A stretch of 46,240 nt of DNA from Alteromonas sp. a30. GTDB taxonomy: Bacteria; Pseudomonadota; Gammaproteobacteria; Enterobacterales; Alteromonadaceae. Location: contig NZ_JABEPE010000022.1 of assembly GCF_026788005.1 (NCBI RefSeq), positions 1-46,240 of the forward strand, read 5' to 3'. Both the position numbers and the translations under genes were made by a program. Shown here piece after piece: positions 35,186 to 42,435 of this stretch (its first letter is position 1; every line of letters begins with the position of its first letter). The notes below the pieces were generated by a model. That model was not told the origin of the DNA. It was given only the letters and a program-made list of their open reading frames with translations, and did not search any database.

Positions 35186-36025
35186 TTTCGGCCTAAACCG
35201 CTAAAAACGTGAAACTCAGGCCGATTGAGGTTTTAAATTTGATCCACCAAACAAGCCTACTAGGCCAAAGTGCGCAAACAGCCCTCTTAATTTCGGCCTA
35301 AACCGCTAAATACATGGGACTCAGGCCGATTGAAGTTTTAAATTTAGGCCGCCAAGCAAGCCTACTAGGCCAAAACGCTAAAACAGCCCTCTTAATTTCG
35401 GCCTAAATCGCTAAAAACGTGAAACTCAAATCGATTGAAGTTTTAAATTTAGGCCGCCAAGCAAGCCTACTAGGCCAAAGTGTGCAAACAGCCCTCTTAA
35501 TTTCGGCCTAAACCGCTAAATACGTGGAATTCAGGCCAATTGAAGTTTTAAATTTAAACCACCAAGCAAGCCTATTAGGCCAAAGCGCACAAACAGCCCT
35601 CTTAATTTCGGCCTAAACCGCTAAATACGTGGAATTCAGGCCAATTGAAGTTTTAAATTTAAACCACCAAGCAAGCCTATTAGGCCAAAGCGCTAAAACA
35701 GCCCTCTTAATTTCGGCCTAAACCGCTAAATACGTGGAACTCAGGCCGAATGAAGTTTTAAACTTGAGCCACCAAGCAAACTTACTAAGCCAAAGCGCGC
35801 AAACAGCCCTTTTAGTTTCGGCCTAAACCGCTAAAAACGTGGAACTCAGGCCGAATGAAGTTTTAAATTTAGGCCGCCAAGCAAGCCTACTAGGCCAAAG
35901 CGCACAAACGGCTTTTTTAGTTTCGGCCTAAACCGCTAAATACATGGAACACAGGCCAATTGAAGTTTTAAATTTAGGCCGCCAAGCAAGCCTACTAGGT
36001 CAAAGTGCGCAAACAGCCCTCTTAG
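35186..36025 (+). repeat. eight tandem 105-bp repeats
   Basis: Units begin at 35186, 35291, 35396, 35501, 35606, 35711, 35816 and 35921 with TTTCGGCCTAAA; a ninth, partial, starts at 36026. The period is exactly 105 bp every time, with no indel. Each unit has TCGGCCT...AGGCCGA, able to form a 7-bp hairpin with a roughly 25-nt loop, and AGGCC...TAGGCC. Units 4 and 5 differ at only a few positions, which suggests recent duplication. Each unit also encodes one short frame, (V/M)ELRPIEVLNLGRQASLLG..., ended by TAA. Confidence 0.95.
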
Positions 36026-36094
36026 TTTCGGCTTCGCTTAAACCGTTAATCTTTGAAAAGCCGTTTGACATATCCAAAGGCCAGCGAGAGAATA

Positions 36095-36290
36095 AATGCG
36101 CCCGAGAAATCGGGTCGAGTTTGGAACCTCGAAGCGCACAAGTAACCGAGAAATACTCAGGTATTTCGCGGCGTACTTTCTATGGTAGGTCGTATCGGGC
36201 ACCTTCGGGTGGCCGTCCCTTGTGCGCGGTAGTTCCAACTCGGTACGGCCTACCACCCAAGATTGGAACCTTGGGCGGTAGGCTCCCATA
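36095..36290 (+). ncRNA. candidate structured RNA (not a known family)
   Basis: Dense base-pairing, all on the plus strand. CCCGA-GAAA-TCGGG (36101-36114, GNRA loop). GAGTTTGGAAC (36117-36127) with GTTCCAACTC (36232-36241). GCGCACAAG (36134-36142) with CTTGTGCGC (36219-36227). GAAATAC-TCAG-GTATTTC (36150-36167). CACC-TTCG-GGTG (36200-36211, UUCG loop). GCCTACC.CCCAAG (36248-36261) with CTTGGG.GGTAGGC (36270-36283). GGTAGGTCGTATCG (36184-36197) can instead pair over 14 bp with 36241-36254, giving a pseudoknot or an alternative fold. GNRA and UUCG loops appear only on this strand. It may also be the leader of the gene at 36314. Confidence 0.6.
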
Positions 36291-36313
36291 AAACTTTGCA
36301 CAAGAGTAAAACT

Positions 36314-36562
36314 ATGTCATTTAGTCATAATTCGCTTATTGAAGCTCACACAGAAGATACACTAATCAACATTCAAACCATTCTGGCCTTTATTCAAGAC
36401 TTACACACAAATCTAGCCTTATCCGATGCACAGCCATCACCAGCACTACACCACGGACTATCATTGATTTTAAAATGTACCGAAGACGCGATAACACACG
36501 AAATAAACAAACTTGAAGGCATTAGAGCTAACGAGGGCGAAACAGTGATCTTTAAGGCTTAA
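36314..36562 (+). CDS. small helical island protein
   Basis: 82 residues from ATG 36314 (MSFSHNSLIEAHTEDTLINI...). Upstream in-frame codons overlap the structured segment and are not used here. It is all-alpha by composition, acidic, with no membrane or signal segment. Leu/Ile spacing (ILAFIQDLHTNLALSDAQ, HHGLSLILKCTEDAI) suggests a two-helix or coiled protein. I do not recognise it. It stands between the structured RNA and the HXS promoter. A hairpin follows its stop. Confidence 0.55.
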   Translation: MSFSHNSLIEAHTEDTLINIQTILAFIQDLHTNLALSDAQPSPALHHGLSLILKCTEDAITHEINKLEGIRANEGETVIFKA

Positions 36563-36582
36563 TAGGCCATTGTAGAATAATT

Positions 36583-36611
36583 AAGGAAAGCATTAAGCCG
36601 TTGCTTTCCTT
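36583..36611 (+). terminator. hairpin after the 82-residue gene
   Basis: AAGGAAAGCA-(9 nt)-TGCTTTCCTT, a perfect 10-bp stem between the small gene and the HXS promoter. No T tract, so a weak or factor-dependent terminator. Confidence 0.55.
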
Positions 36612-36648
36612 GTTCAATCCACTTTCTCAAACTCAAACAAATAACCCC

Positions 36649-36676
36649 TTGAAAGGTAATTCATATTACCTATAAA
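36649..36676 (+). promoter_or_regulatory. HXS operon promoter with an operator in its spacer
   Basis: TTGAAA (36649-36654), 16-nt spacer, TATAAA (36671-36676). The whole spacer is the inverted repeat GGTAAT-TCAT-ATTACC, an ideal repressor site. Two more inverted repeats lie in the leader: ATCATT-GA-AATGAT near 36701 and TAACACT...AGTGTTA (36726-36752). The first start codon is about 100 nt downstream. Confidence 0.7.
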
Positions 36677-36780
36677 ATATCATTCATTATAAATAGTCCG
36701 AATCATTGAAATGATGTTCGAAATTTAACACTCGAACGGGATAATAGTGTTAGCTCACCCGAGCACCATTAACACACCAA

Positions 36781-37053
36781 ATGGACAAACTAATGCTCAT
36801 TACTCTACCTAAATCAAAATATTCTGAATTAGTTATTAGAAAATCTCTTTACTGGCTTAGTCGGGATTGTGAATGGATATTAGAAGAAAACAACGACGTA
36901 TGGAGTATAAAATTGCTTATTGCGGATTCCGCGGAACTCACCGCAAAATTTCATAGACATCTTAATGACTACATTTTAAGAGAAAAATTAGACTCCCACT
37001 CCAATGAGTTGAAAGCCGCAATCATCAAAAAATCTCTTCAAGGTTTTATATAG
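36781..37053 (+). CDS. hxsD: His-Xaa-Ser system protein HxsD
   Basis: 90 residues. It carries the family's namesake motif as HLNDYILRE (residues 60-68), known from the HxsD family (LLNDYxLRE). It is a small cytoplasmic alpha/beta protein with no enzyme motif, and the system's partner protein of unknown role, perhaps a precursor-recognition or chaperone subunit. No clear Shine-Dalgarno precedes ATG 36781; ATG 36793 (MLITLPKS) is an alternative. First gene of the operon, 2 nt before hxsB. Confidence 0.9.
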   Translation: MDKLMLITLPKSKYSELVIRKSLYWLSRDCEWILEENNDVWSIKLLIADSAELTAKFHRHLNDYILREKLDSHSNELKAAIIKKSLQGFI

Positions 37054-37055
37054 GC

Positions 37056-38459
37056 ATGGAAGACTATAAACAGCTTCCAATCAACTTCAGAAGGCTTAAC
37101 GACGGTAAGACGGTCATTTCAAACTTAGCCAACATTTTTCATGTACTGCCTAACCAAAAATGCCTAGAAGACATTTTCCTTCATAAGACATGCTCTGATA
37201 AGGAACTATTAGAAGTACTTGAGCATAAGCTTTTTATATCTTCAACGGACGATTTTGAAAGCAAAGTACAATTAACTACTTCCGCATTTAGTAAGGGAAT
37301 AAATAAGGATTTAAGATCCCCTAAACTCATCATGGTAGTTCCTACATTACGTTGTGATCATCATTGCTCCTATTGCCAAGTGAGTAGAGTCAACGCTGAT
37401 CAAGAAGGATTTGACTTATCAAAATCACATATTCCTTCATTGATTAAATTTATCCAAGAGATTGAAAAACCACCTTACAAGATAGAATTTCAGGGTGGAG
37501 AACCTCTTTTAGCATTTTCATTCATTCAAGAGTTTTATAATCAATTATTAATGGCTATAGGTGCTAAAAATTTCAGTCTTGTTATTGCCTCAAGCTTATC
37601 CCTCATTAGCGAACCAATCATCACGTGGTGCAAAGGAAAAAACATCAGCTTTTCAACAAGCATTGATGTCGGAAAAAGAGCTCACAATAAACACAGAAAA
37701 CTCAATACAAAAGACTCTTTTGAAACAGTTTTGGCAAATATCCAACGGATAAGTAATAAATTAGGGAAAGATAAAATTGGTACTGTTACAACAGTTACTA
37801 ATGATGGCTTAAGCGATCACAACGAATTAGTTGATACACACATAGCCTTGGGGTTAAGAGGTCTATTTGTAAGGCCAGTAAGTTCCTATGGCTTTGCAAT
37901 TAAGAAACAGGCTAAAGATCTATCAATAGAAGAATTCATGCAGTTCTATAAAAAACTGATTCATAGAATTTTACGTGAAAACTTATCAGGCCATACAATC
38001 ATAGAGCATTTTTTGTTAATACATTATAAGAGAATCATGAATGCTGCGGGAGGGACTTATGTAGATTTAATGTCACCAGCAGGGTACTCAAAAAACAGTG
38101 TATTAATTGATTACAATGGCAATATATTTGGTTCGGATGAAGCTAGGATGGTTTACCGGAAGTATGGTGCGGACGAGCTAATTATTGGAAATATTAAAAG
38201 CCGCAAGTATGATTTAAAACTCTCCGAACACTTATTACAGCATTCCTTCAACGATGATATCCCAGCCTGTTCAGATTGTGTGTATCAAAATAGTTGTGGC
38301 TCTGATCCTATTTATCACCTTCAAGAATTTGGTGAACCTATTGGAGATAAAAGCTTATCTAGATTCTGTGAGCTACATAAAAGCATATTCGATTTCATTT
38401 TTGAACTAATACAATCGACTGAACATAAAAGAATACTTGATCGGTGGCTAAATGACTAA
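37056..38459 (+). CDS. hxsB: radical SAM maturase HxsB
   Basis: 467 residues. N-terminal 90 residues precede the radical-SAM core. The [4Fe-4S] motif CDHHCSYC is at Cys100, Cys104 and Cys107, followed by the GGEPL SAM-binding motif (QGGEPLL). The C-terminus has further Cys (CSDCVYQNSCG, then FCELH) of a SPASM/twitch-like auxiliary-cluster region. In HXS systems HxsB acts with HxsC on the HxsA precursor; radical chemistry on the His-Xaa-Ser repeats is the expected role, but the product is not known to me. Its end overlaps hxsC by 8 nt. Confidence 0.94.
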   Translation: MEDYKQLPINFRRLNDGKTVISNLANIFHVLPNQKCLEDIFLHKTCSDKELLEVLEHKLFISSTDDFESKVQLTTSAFSKGINKDLRSPKLIMVVPTLRCDHHCSYCQVSRVNADQEGFDLSKSHIPSLIKFIQEIEKPPYKIEFQGGEPLLAFSFIQEFYNQLLMAIGAKNFSLVIASSLSLISEPIITWCKGKNISFSTSIDVGKRAHNKHRKLNTKDSFETVLANIQRISNKLGKDKIGTVTTVTNDGLSDHNELVDTHIALGLRGLFVRPVSSYGFAIKKQAKDLSIEEFMQFYKKLIHRILRENLSGHTIIEHFLLIHYKRIMNAAGGTYVDLMSPAGYSKNSVLIDYNGNIFGSDEARMVYRKYGADELIIGNIKSRKYDLKLSEHLLQHSFNDDIPACSDCVYQNSCGSDPIYHLQEFGEPIGDKSLSRFCELHKSIFDFIFELIQSTEHKRILDRWLND

Positions 38460-39552
38460 AGCATTAAGACCCGATGTATTTTATTTGGAAGAACTAAAGA
38501 ACATTTTCGGCCCTGTTCAAATATTGAAACAACCTGCCCCCGAATTGAGCAATCTTCCAATACCAAAGTTAATCATCGACAGAAATAGCAAGACTGATGA
38601 ATCAAGCACAGTGGCATGGTGTCCACTTATTGATAAATGGGCTGAACATGGCGACATCGCATTTGCAGATGGTCGAGGAAAAATTCGAATTGTTCTTAGT
38701 AAGAAAGCCAATGCAAACACTCTGTTAGTGACTGAACAATGTGACAACTTATGTCACTTTTGCTCACAACCCCCGAGAAAAATAGATGACAAAATCCTGT
38801 TTGCTTTTGCGGCTCAATCCATAGTTTCGTTTAACTCTCATCATGTTATTGGTATTTCAGGCGGCGAGCCCTTACTCGATCAAAGCTCTATTTTTAATTT
38901 CTTTAAGATATTGGATGAATTTAAAAATAAAACTCCCTTACACATACTATCGAATGGCAGAGCATTTAAAGATAAGGCTTTCACCAAGAGGTTTATAGAG
39001 TCGGCAAAATTAAGAGATGTAGAAATAGGCATCCCTTTATATTCAACGTCAAGCAGGATACATGATTACTTGGTGAACAAAGAAGGGGCATGGAATGATA
39101 CAGTAAAAGGTTTAATTAATGCCGGAAATATGGGTCTACCAATAGAAATAAGAGTAATCCCAACCAAACAAAACTACTGTGAAATTTCCGCAATTGTCGA
39201 GATGGCATTAACATGCCTAAACTCTATAACTCGCATCTCAATCATGAATTTAGAGCAAACGGGGTGGGCTAAGAAAAACTGGAATAACTTGTACGTCAAA
39301 CCGGATAAATATCTTGATGAACTAGAAAATGCGTGCCAATTAGGTAACAGGTTTGGCACCGAAATATCCCTATTTAATTATCCTCTTTGTCATTTAAATA
39401 GTTCTCTATACAAATACTCAAAAAAATCAATTAGTGATTGGAAAAACACATTTCCCAGTAACTGTAATTACTGTGTCGAAAAGGAACAGTGTGGTGGATT
39501 TTTCACTTCTACAAAAAATATAGAAGTTAAACCATTAGGACAGATATTATGA
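38452..39552 (+). CDS. hxsC: radical SAM maturase HxsC
   Basis: 366 residues. Radical-SAM motif CDNLCHFCSQPP at Cys97, Cys101 and Cys104, then ISGGEPLLDQ. The C-terminal Cys in NCNYCVEKEQCGG form an auxiliary-cluster motif. The CSQPPR extension after the third Cys is typical of HxsC. It starts with ATG 38452 inside hxsB and ends ATGA over hxsA, so translation is coupled. It is the second of the paired radical-SAM enzymes in the system. Confidence 0.94.
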   Translation: MTKALRPDVFYLEELKNIFGPVQILKQPAPELSNLPIPKLIIDRNSKTDESSTVAWCPLIDKWAEHGDIAFADGRGKIRIVLSKKANANTLLVTEQCDNLCHFCSQPPRKIDDKILFAFAAQSIVSFNSHHVIGISGGEPLLDQSSIFNFFKILDEFKNKTPLHILSNGRAFKDKAFTKRFIESAKLRDVEIGIPLYSTSSRIHDYLVNKEGAWNDTVKGLINAGNMGLPIEIRVIPTKQNYCEISAIVEMALTCLNSITRISIMNLEQTGWAKKNWNNLYVKPDKYLDELENACQLGNRFGTEISLFNYPLCHLNSSLYKYSKKSISDWKNTFPSNCNYCVEKEQCGGFFTSTKNIEVKPLGQIL

Positions 39553-40112
39553 AAAAATTTAATAACCTTGTAAAAATGTTTACTGGTTTTGCGGCTATCA
39601 GCACCCACTCTAGCGACTCTATTGCGACAGAGCAAAATAGTAGCTTTAATTACATTAATGACATAGAAACCGCCCCTGTAAACACAGGTGAATTACCGAT
39701 TTACCTCGCGGGTCATAGAAGCCATTCATCCCATGCGAGTCACGGCTCACATCGTTCATCTTCTGGAGGTTCATACAAAGCCCCCGTGAGATCTACTCCA
39801 AGTCCCAGCTCTCACCCAACACAGTCCCCATCAGATCCGCTAGGTCAACCTGCAAGACCAAAATCTACTATTCCTATCTCTGGCGGATCTGAACTAAAAA
39901 CGATTATGTCTGATTCTGAAAAGCGCAAGAACATCATTCTAAGGGTTCAACTTACATTACAAGCACTTAATTTTTACTCCGGAAAGTTAGACGGAATTAT
40001 GGGGCCGCAGACCAGAAAAGCACTGAATAAATACAGGGCTTCCGTAGGCCAAAATGAAAAAGAAACATTAGATATAGAAGTACTAAACTCTTTGGGTATT
40101 CTAGTTCAATGA
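39549..40112 (+). CDS. hxsA: His-Xaa-Ser repeat protein HxsA, putative precursor
   Basis: 187 residues. Residues 56-70 are five back-to-back His-Xaa-Ser units (HRS HSS HAS HGS HRS), just after a LAG. The N-terminus is weakly hydrophobic (MKKFNNLVKMFTGFAAIS) and may be an export signal, though it lacks a clean cleavage site. A Pro/Ser-rich linker (75-110) leads to a peptidoglycan-binding-like domain (about 128-187: VQLTLQALNFYSGKLDGIMG, PQTRKALNKYRASVG). It is thus the likely target of HxsB/HxsC and is probably displayed at the cell wall. Overlaps its neighbours by 4 nt at each end. Confidence 0.92.
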   Translation: MKKFNNLVKMFTGFAAISTHSSDSIATEQNSSFNYINDIETAPVNTGELPIYLAGHRSHSSHASHGSHRSSSGGSYKAPVRSTPSPSSHPTQSPSDPLGQPARPKSTIPISGGSELKTIMSDSEKRKNIILRVQLTLQALNFYSGKLDGIMGPQTRKALNKYRASVGQNEKETLDIEVLNSLGILVQ

Positions 40113-40474
40113 GAGCTTTAAACGTTACCTTTAAAGTTTGTGTAATATTACTCACGATCGGATATCTATCAAACACATTCCTAATCCCTGAATATGTATT
40201 TCATACAAATAAATCGAGATATATAGAGTTAACATTAAAGTGCGCCCTAGCAATGGACAGCAATTGGTATATCGAACAGCAAAATAACAAGGCTCTCAAG
40301 AAATCAAGTGAACTTCAGCTAATAGATTGTCACGATTACGACAGAGTAAGAAAAAAATTGTTAGCTAGCGGCATATCTGAACATAGGCTATCGAGCCTTG
40401 GATTACTCGCCTTAGAAATCCACCAAAGACCAGCTGAAGAGCTTGCCATACATCATAAATTCAGAGAAAGATAA
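40109..40474 (+). CDS. HXS-associated membrane-anchored protein
   Basis: 121 residues with one N-terminal membrane helix (VTFKVCVILLTIGYLSNTFLI) and a soluble domain outside the membrane with two Cys (LKCALAMDSNWY, LIDCHDYDRV) that may form a disulfide. I believe it corresponds to the small family named TIGR03982, annotated as an HXS-system protein, but I could not search. It overlaps hxsA by 4 nt and the peroxidase gene by 1 nt, so it belongs to the same operon. No enzymatic motif. It may anchor or chaperone the periplasmic product. Confidence 0.7.
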   Translation: MRALNVTFKVCVILLTIGYLSNTFLIPEYVFHTNKSRYIELTLKCALAMDSNWYIEQQNNKALKKSSELQLIDCHDYDRVRKKLLASGISEHRLSSLGLLALEIHQRPAEELAIHHKFRER

Positions 40475-41706
40475 TGAGATTATTTTTTAGTCTACTTCTG
40501 ATAATTCCATTCAGGATATTTGCTAGTAGTATTGATTTTAAACTAGACAAAGTAATAGAAATTTACGGCCTTCAAGGCTTTAATTGCAACATCACTCAAC
40601 CAAGTGATCCGTTACTTTCTCCGCTAGGGGAAGCTCTTTTTGAAAGTAAACTTTTAAGCGGTGGACAGGACACTTCGTGCTCTACATGCCATTTAAAAGA
40701 ACTGAATAGAGTTGATGGTCTTCCAATCTCAGTAGGTGTTGGTGGACATGGGGAGGGAGTAAACAGATTAAAACATGGAAAAGGTATTTTAGTTCCACGA
40801 AACTCATTCACTCTCGCGGGGCGAGGACATTCTAACTATAAAACCTACTTTTGGGATGGGAAAGTTGAAGTGGAGAGTGAAAGAATCGTTTCAATTATTG
40901 GTGATGGGAAAGGAAAAGGTTTTCATTCCCCTCTAGCTCTCGCATCTGTACTACCAATCCTTGCTAGAGATGAATTCCTAGGGCTATTAGAAAATACTCA
41001 AGAAAATGAAATGATTTCGATTAATGATTCTTATTACGAAGATCGATATTTCAAAGCAACTTCTTTTCTTCGAAAACAAATTTCCACATCTGAAGGGGAT
41101 GAATGGGACGAACTTAGGAAAATATTCATTGGTAGTAAAATTGAACCTGAAAATTTGAAACTCTCTGACATTGGGAATGCTATCAGCGCGTTTTTAATAG
41201 ATAAAGAAAATTGCGTAGAAAATAAATGGTCTCAATATGTCAGAGGTAATAAAGAGAGTCTTACCGAGCAGCAAAAACAAGGCGCTTTTTTGTTTTATGG
41301 AAAAGGGCGTTGCGTTTCATGTCATCAGGGGGATTTATTCAGCGACTTCAATTTTCACTCAATCGGGACACCACAAGGAGAATTTGGAGTTAGTATTTAT
41401 GGTCAGGACTTAGGCCGTTCAGAAATATCTTTAAATTATGAAGATAGATTTAAATTCAAAACACCATCATTGCTAAACGTATCAAAAACAAAACCTTATG
41501 GCCACAACGGAGCGTTTCAAACACTGGATGAAATAGTTCTATTCCATTTAAATCCCATGCCATTTTTCAAGAATAAAGAATGGACAGAAAAGGAGTTGTA
41601 TAGCTACGGCAGGATATTATCAAGCAGATCTAAAATGCTATCTTATATTGATATGTTCACTAAAGAAGAATTCGATCAGTTAATATCATTTCTGGAAGCA
41701 ATCTAG
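40474..41706 (+). CDS. periplasmic di-heme c-type peroxidase (MauG/CcpA-like)
   Basis: 410 residues. Signal peptide 1-18 (cut near FASS). Two heme c attachment motifs: CSTCH (Cys69, Cys72, His73) and CVSCH (Cys280, Cys283, His284). Other family blocks are FFWDGKVEVESERI (as YFWDGKVE) and YGHNGAFQTLDEIVLFHLNP near the end. Bacterial di-heme peroxidases reduce hydrogen peroxide, while the MauG branch installs protein modifications through a bis-Fe(IV) state. Its place as last gene of the HXS operon (TAATG overlap) suggests it acts on HxsA or uses it as partner; that is inference. It requires cytochrome c maturation. Confidence 0.93.
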   Translation: MRLFFSLLLIIPFRIFASSIDFKLDKVIEIYGLQGFNCNITQPSDPLLSPLGEALFESKLLSGGQDTSCSTCHLKELNRVDGLPISVGVGGHGEGVNRLKHGKGILVPRNSFTLAGRGHSNYKTYFWDGKVEVESERIVSIIGDGKGKGFHSPLALASVLPILARDEFLGLLENTQENEMISINDSYYEDRYFKATSFLRKQISTSEGDEWDELRKIFIGSKIEPENLKLSDIGNAISAFLIDKENCVENKWSQYVRGNKESLTEQQKQGAFLFYGKGRCVSCHQGDLFSDFNFHSIGTPQGEFGVSIYGQDLGRSEISLNYEDRFKFKTPSLLNVSKTKPYGHNGAFQTLDEIVLFHLNPMPFFKNKEWTEKELYSYGRILSSRSKMLSYIDMFTKEEFDQLISFLEAI

Positions 41707-41792
41707 TATTTTATTAAAGACTAATATGTACTAATACAATTAAAGAGTAACTCTCTTTGATAGCTTTTATCATCCGCTTTGTCTATTACCAT

Positions 41793-42080
41793 TTACCTCA
41801 AATCACTAAACACTTCAGGATGTTGTTCGGCTATTCTCAACAACGCTATAGCCGAACCCTGAGGGTTTCTTCTGCCTTGTTCCCAATCTTGCAAAGTTCT
41901 TAGGCTCACGCCGAGTAAGCCAGCAAAAGCGGATTGTGATAGGTTCATTTTCTTACGGATCGTTTTTGGCGGTGAAGGCTCCGAAAGCTCAGTTGTTTTT
42001 AGGCTCACTTGTCCCTTTTTATGAGCCTTGATTTCTTTTATACCTTCTAGTATTTCTAAACCAATATCTCTGTTACTCAT
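41793..42080 (-). CDS. higA: HigA-2-like antitoxin
   Basis: 95 residues. N-terminus NRDIGLEILEGIKEIKAHKKGQVSLKT resembles the HigA-2 antitoxin of Vibrio cholerae, and residues 42-90 form an XRE helix-turn-helix (IRKKMNLSQSAFAGLLGVSLRTLQDWEQGRRNP). It neutralises the preceding toxin and represses the operon. It overlaps the toxin gene by 8 nt, toxin first, the usual HigBA order. Confidence 0.92.
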   Translation of the reverse strand: MSNRDIGLEILEGIKEIKAHKKGQVSLKTTELSEPSPPKTIRKKMNLSQSAFAGLLGVSLRTLQDWEQGRRNPQGSAIALLRIAEQHPEVFSDLR

Positions 42081-42384
42081 CGTCGATTGCCTCAGCTATT
42101 TGTTTCAACACATGGCTTGCAATGGTTGCTCGCTCGGATTTGCTGTAAATGGTCAAAAGCCAAATTTCATCTTCAGACTTTTTCCAATAGTAAATAGCGC
42201 GAATACCACCGCTTTTGCCTTTACCATCGGCAGCCCACCTTACTTTTCTAACACCACCGGAACCTCTAACAATGTCACCAGCATCAGGTTTTTGCAGTAA
42301 ATAGGATTGCAATCCCCTAAACGCCTCATCATCCAGATAATCCGGTAACAGCTTAGTAAAGTGACTAGTTTCAATAAAAATCAC
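42073..42384 (-). CDS. higB: HigB-2-like (RelE superfamily) toxin
   Basis: 103 residues from GTG 42384 with AAGGGAG 8 nt upstream. It has the HigB-2 pattern: IFIETSHFTKLLPDYLDDEAF, DIVRGSGGVRKVRWAADGKGKSGG, then IYYWKKSEDEIWLLTIYSKSE. These are ribosome-dependent mRNA interferases. The pair is plasmid/island-type addiction cargo and lies between the HXS operon and the integrase. Confidence 0.93.
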   Translation of the reverse strand: MIFIETSHFTKLLPDYLDDEAFRGLQSYLLQKPDAGDIVRGSGGVRKVRWAADGKGKSGGIRAIYYWKKSEDEIWLLTIYSKSERATIASHVLKQIAEAIDDE

Positions 42385-42435
42385 TAATATACTCCCTTAA
42401 CTATACGGCAATGCCGCATGAAATTACAACTTAAA

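Noticed and set aside
35186-36025. 105-bp repeats as a CRISPR array.
   Set aside because: The repeats are contiguous and wholly similar, with no distinct spacers, and no cas gene is in the window.
36038-36301. Open frames on both strands over the structured segment (minus 87 residues; plus 115 residues from 35944).
   Set aside because: They run across perfect RNA-like stems and the repeat end, lack ribosome sites, and have no family. The base-pairing explains the lack of stops better than coding.
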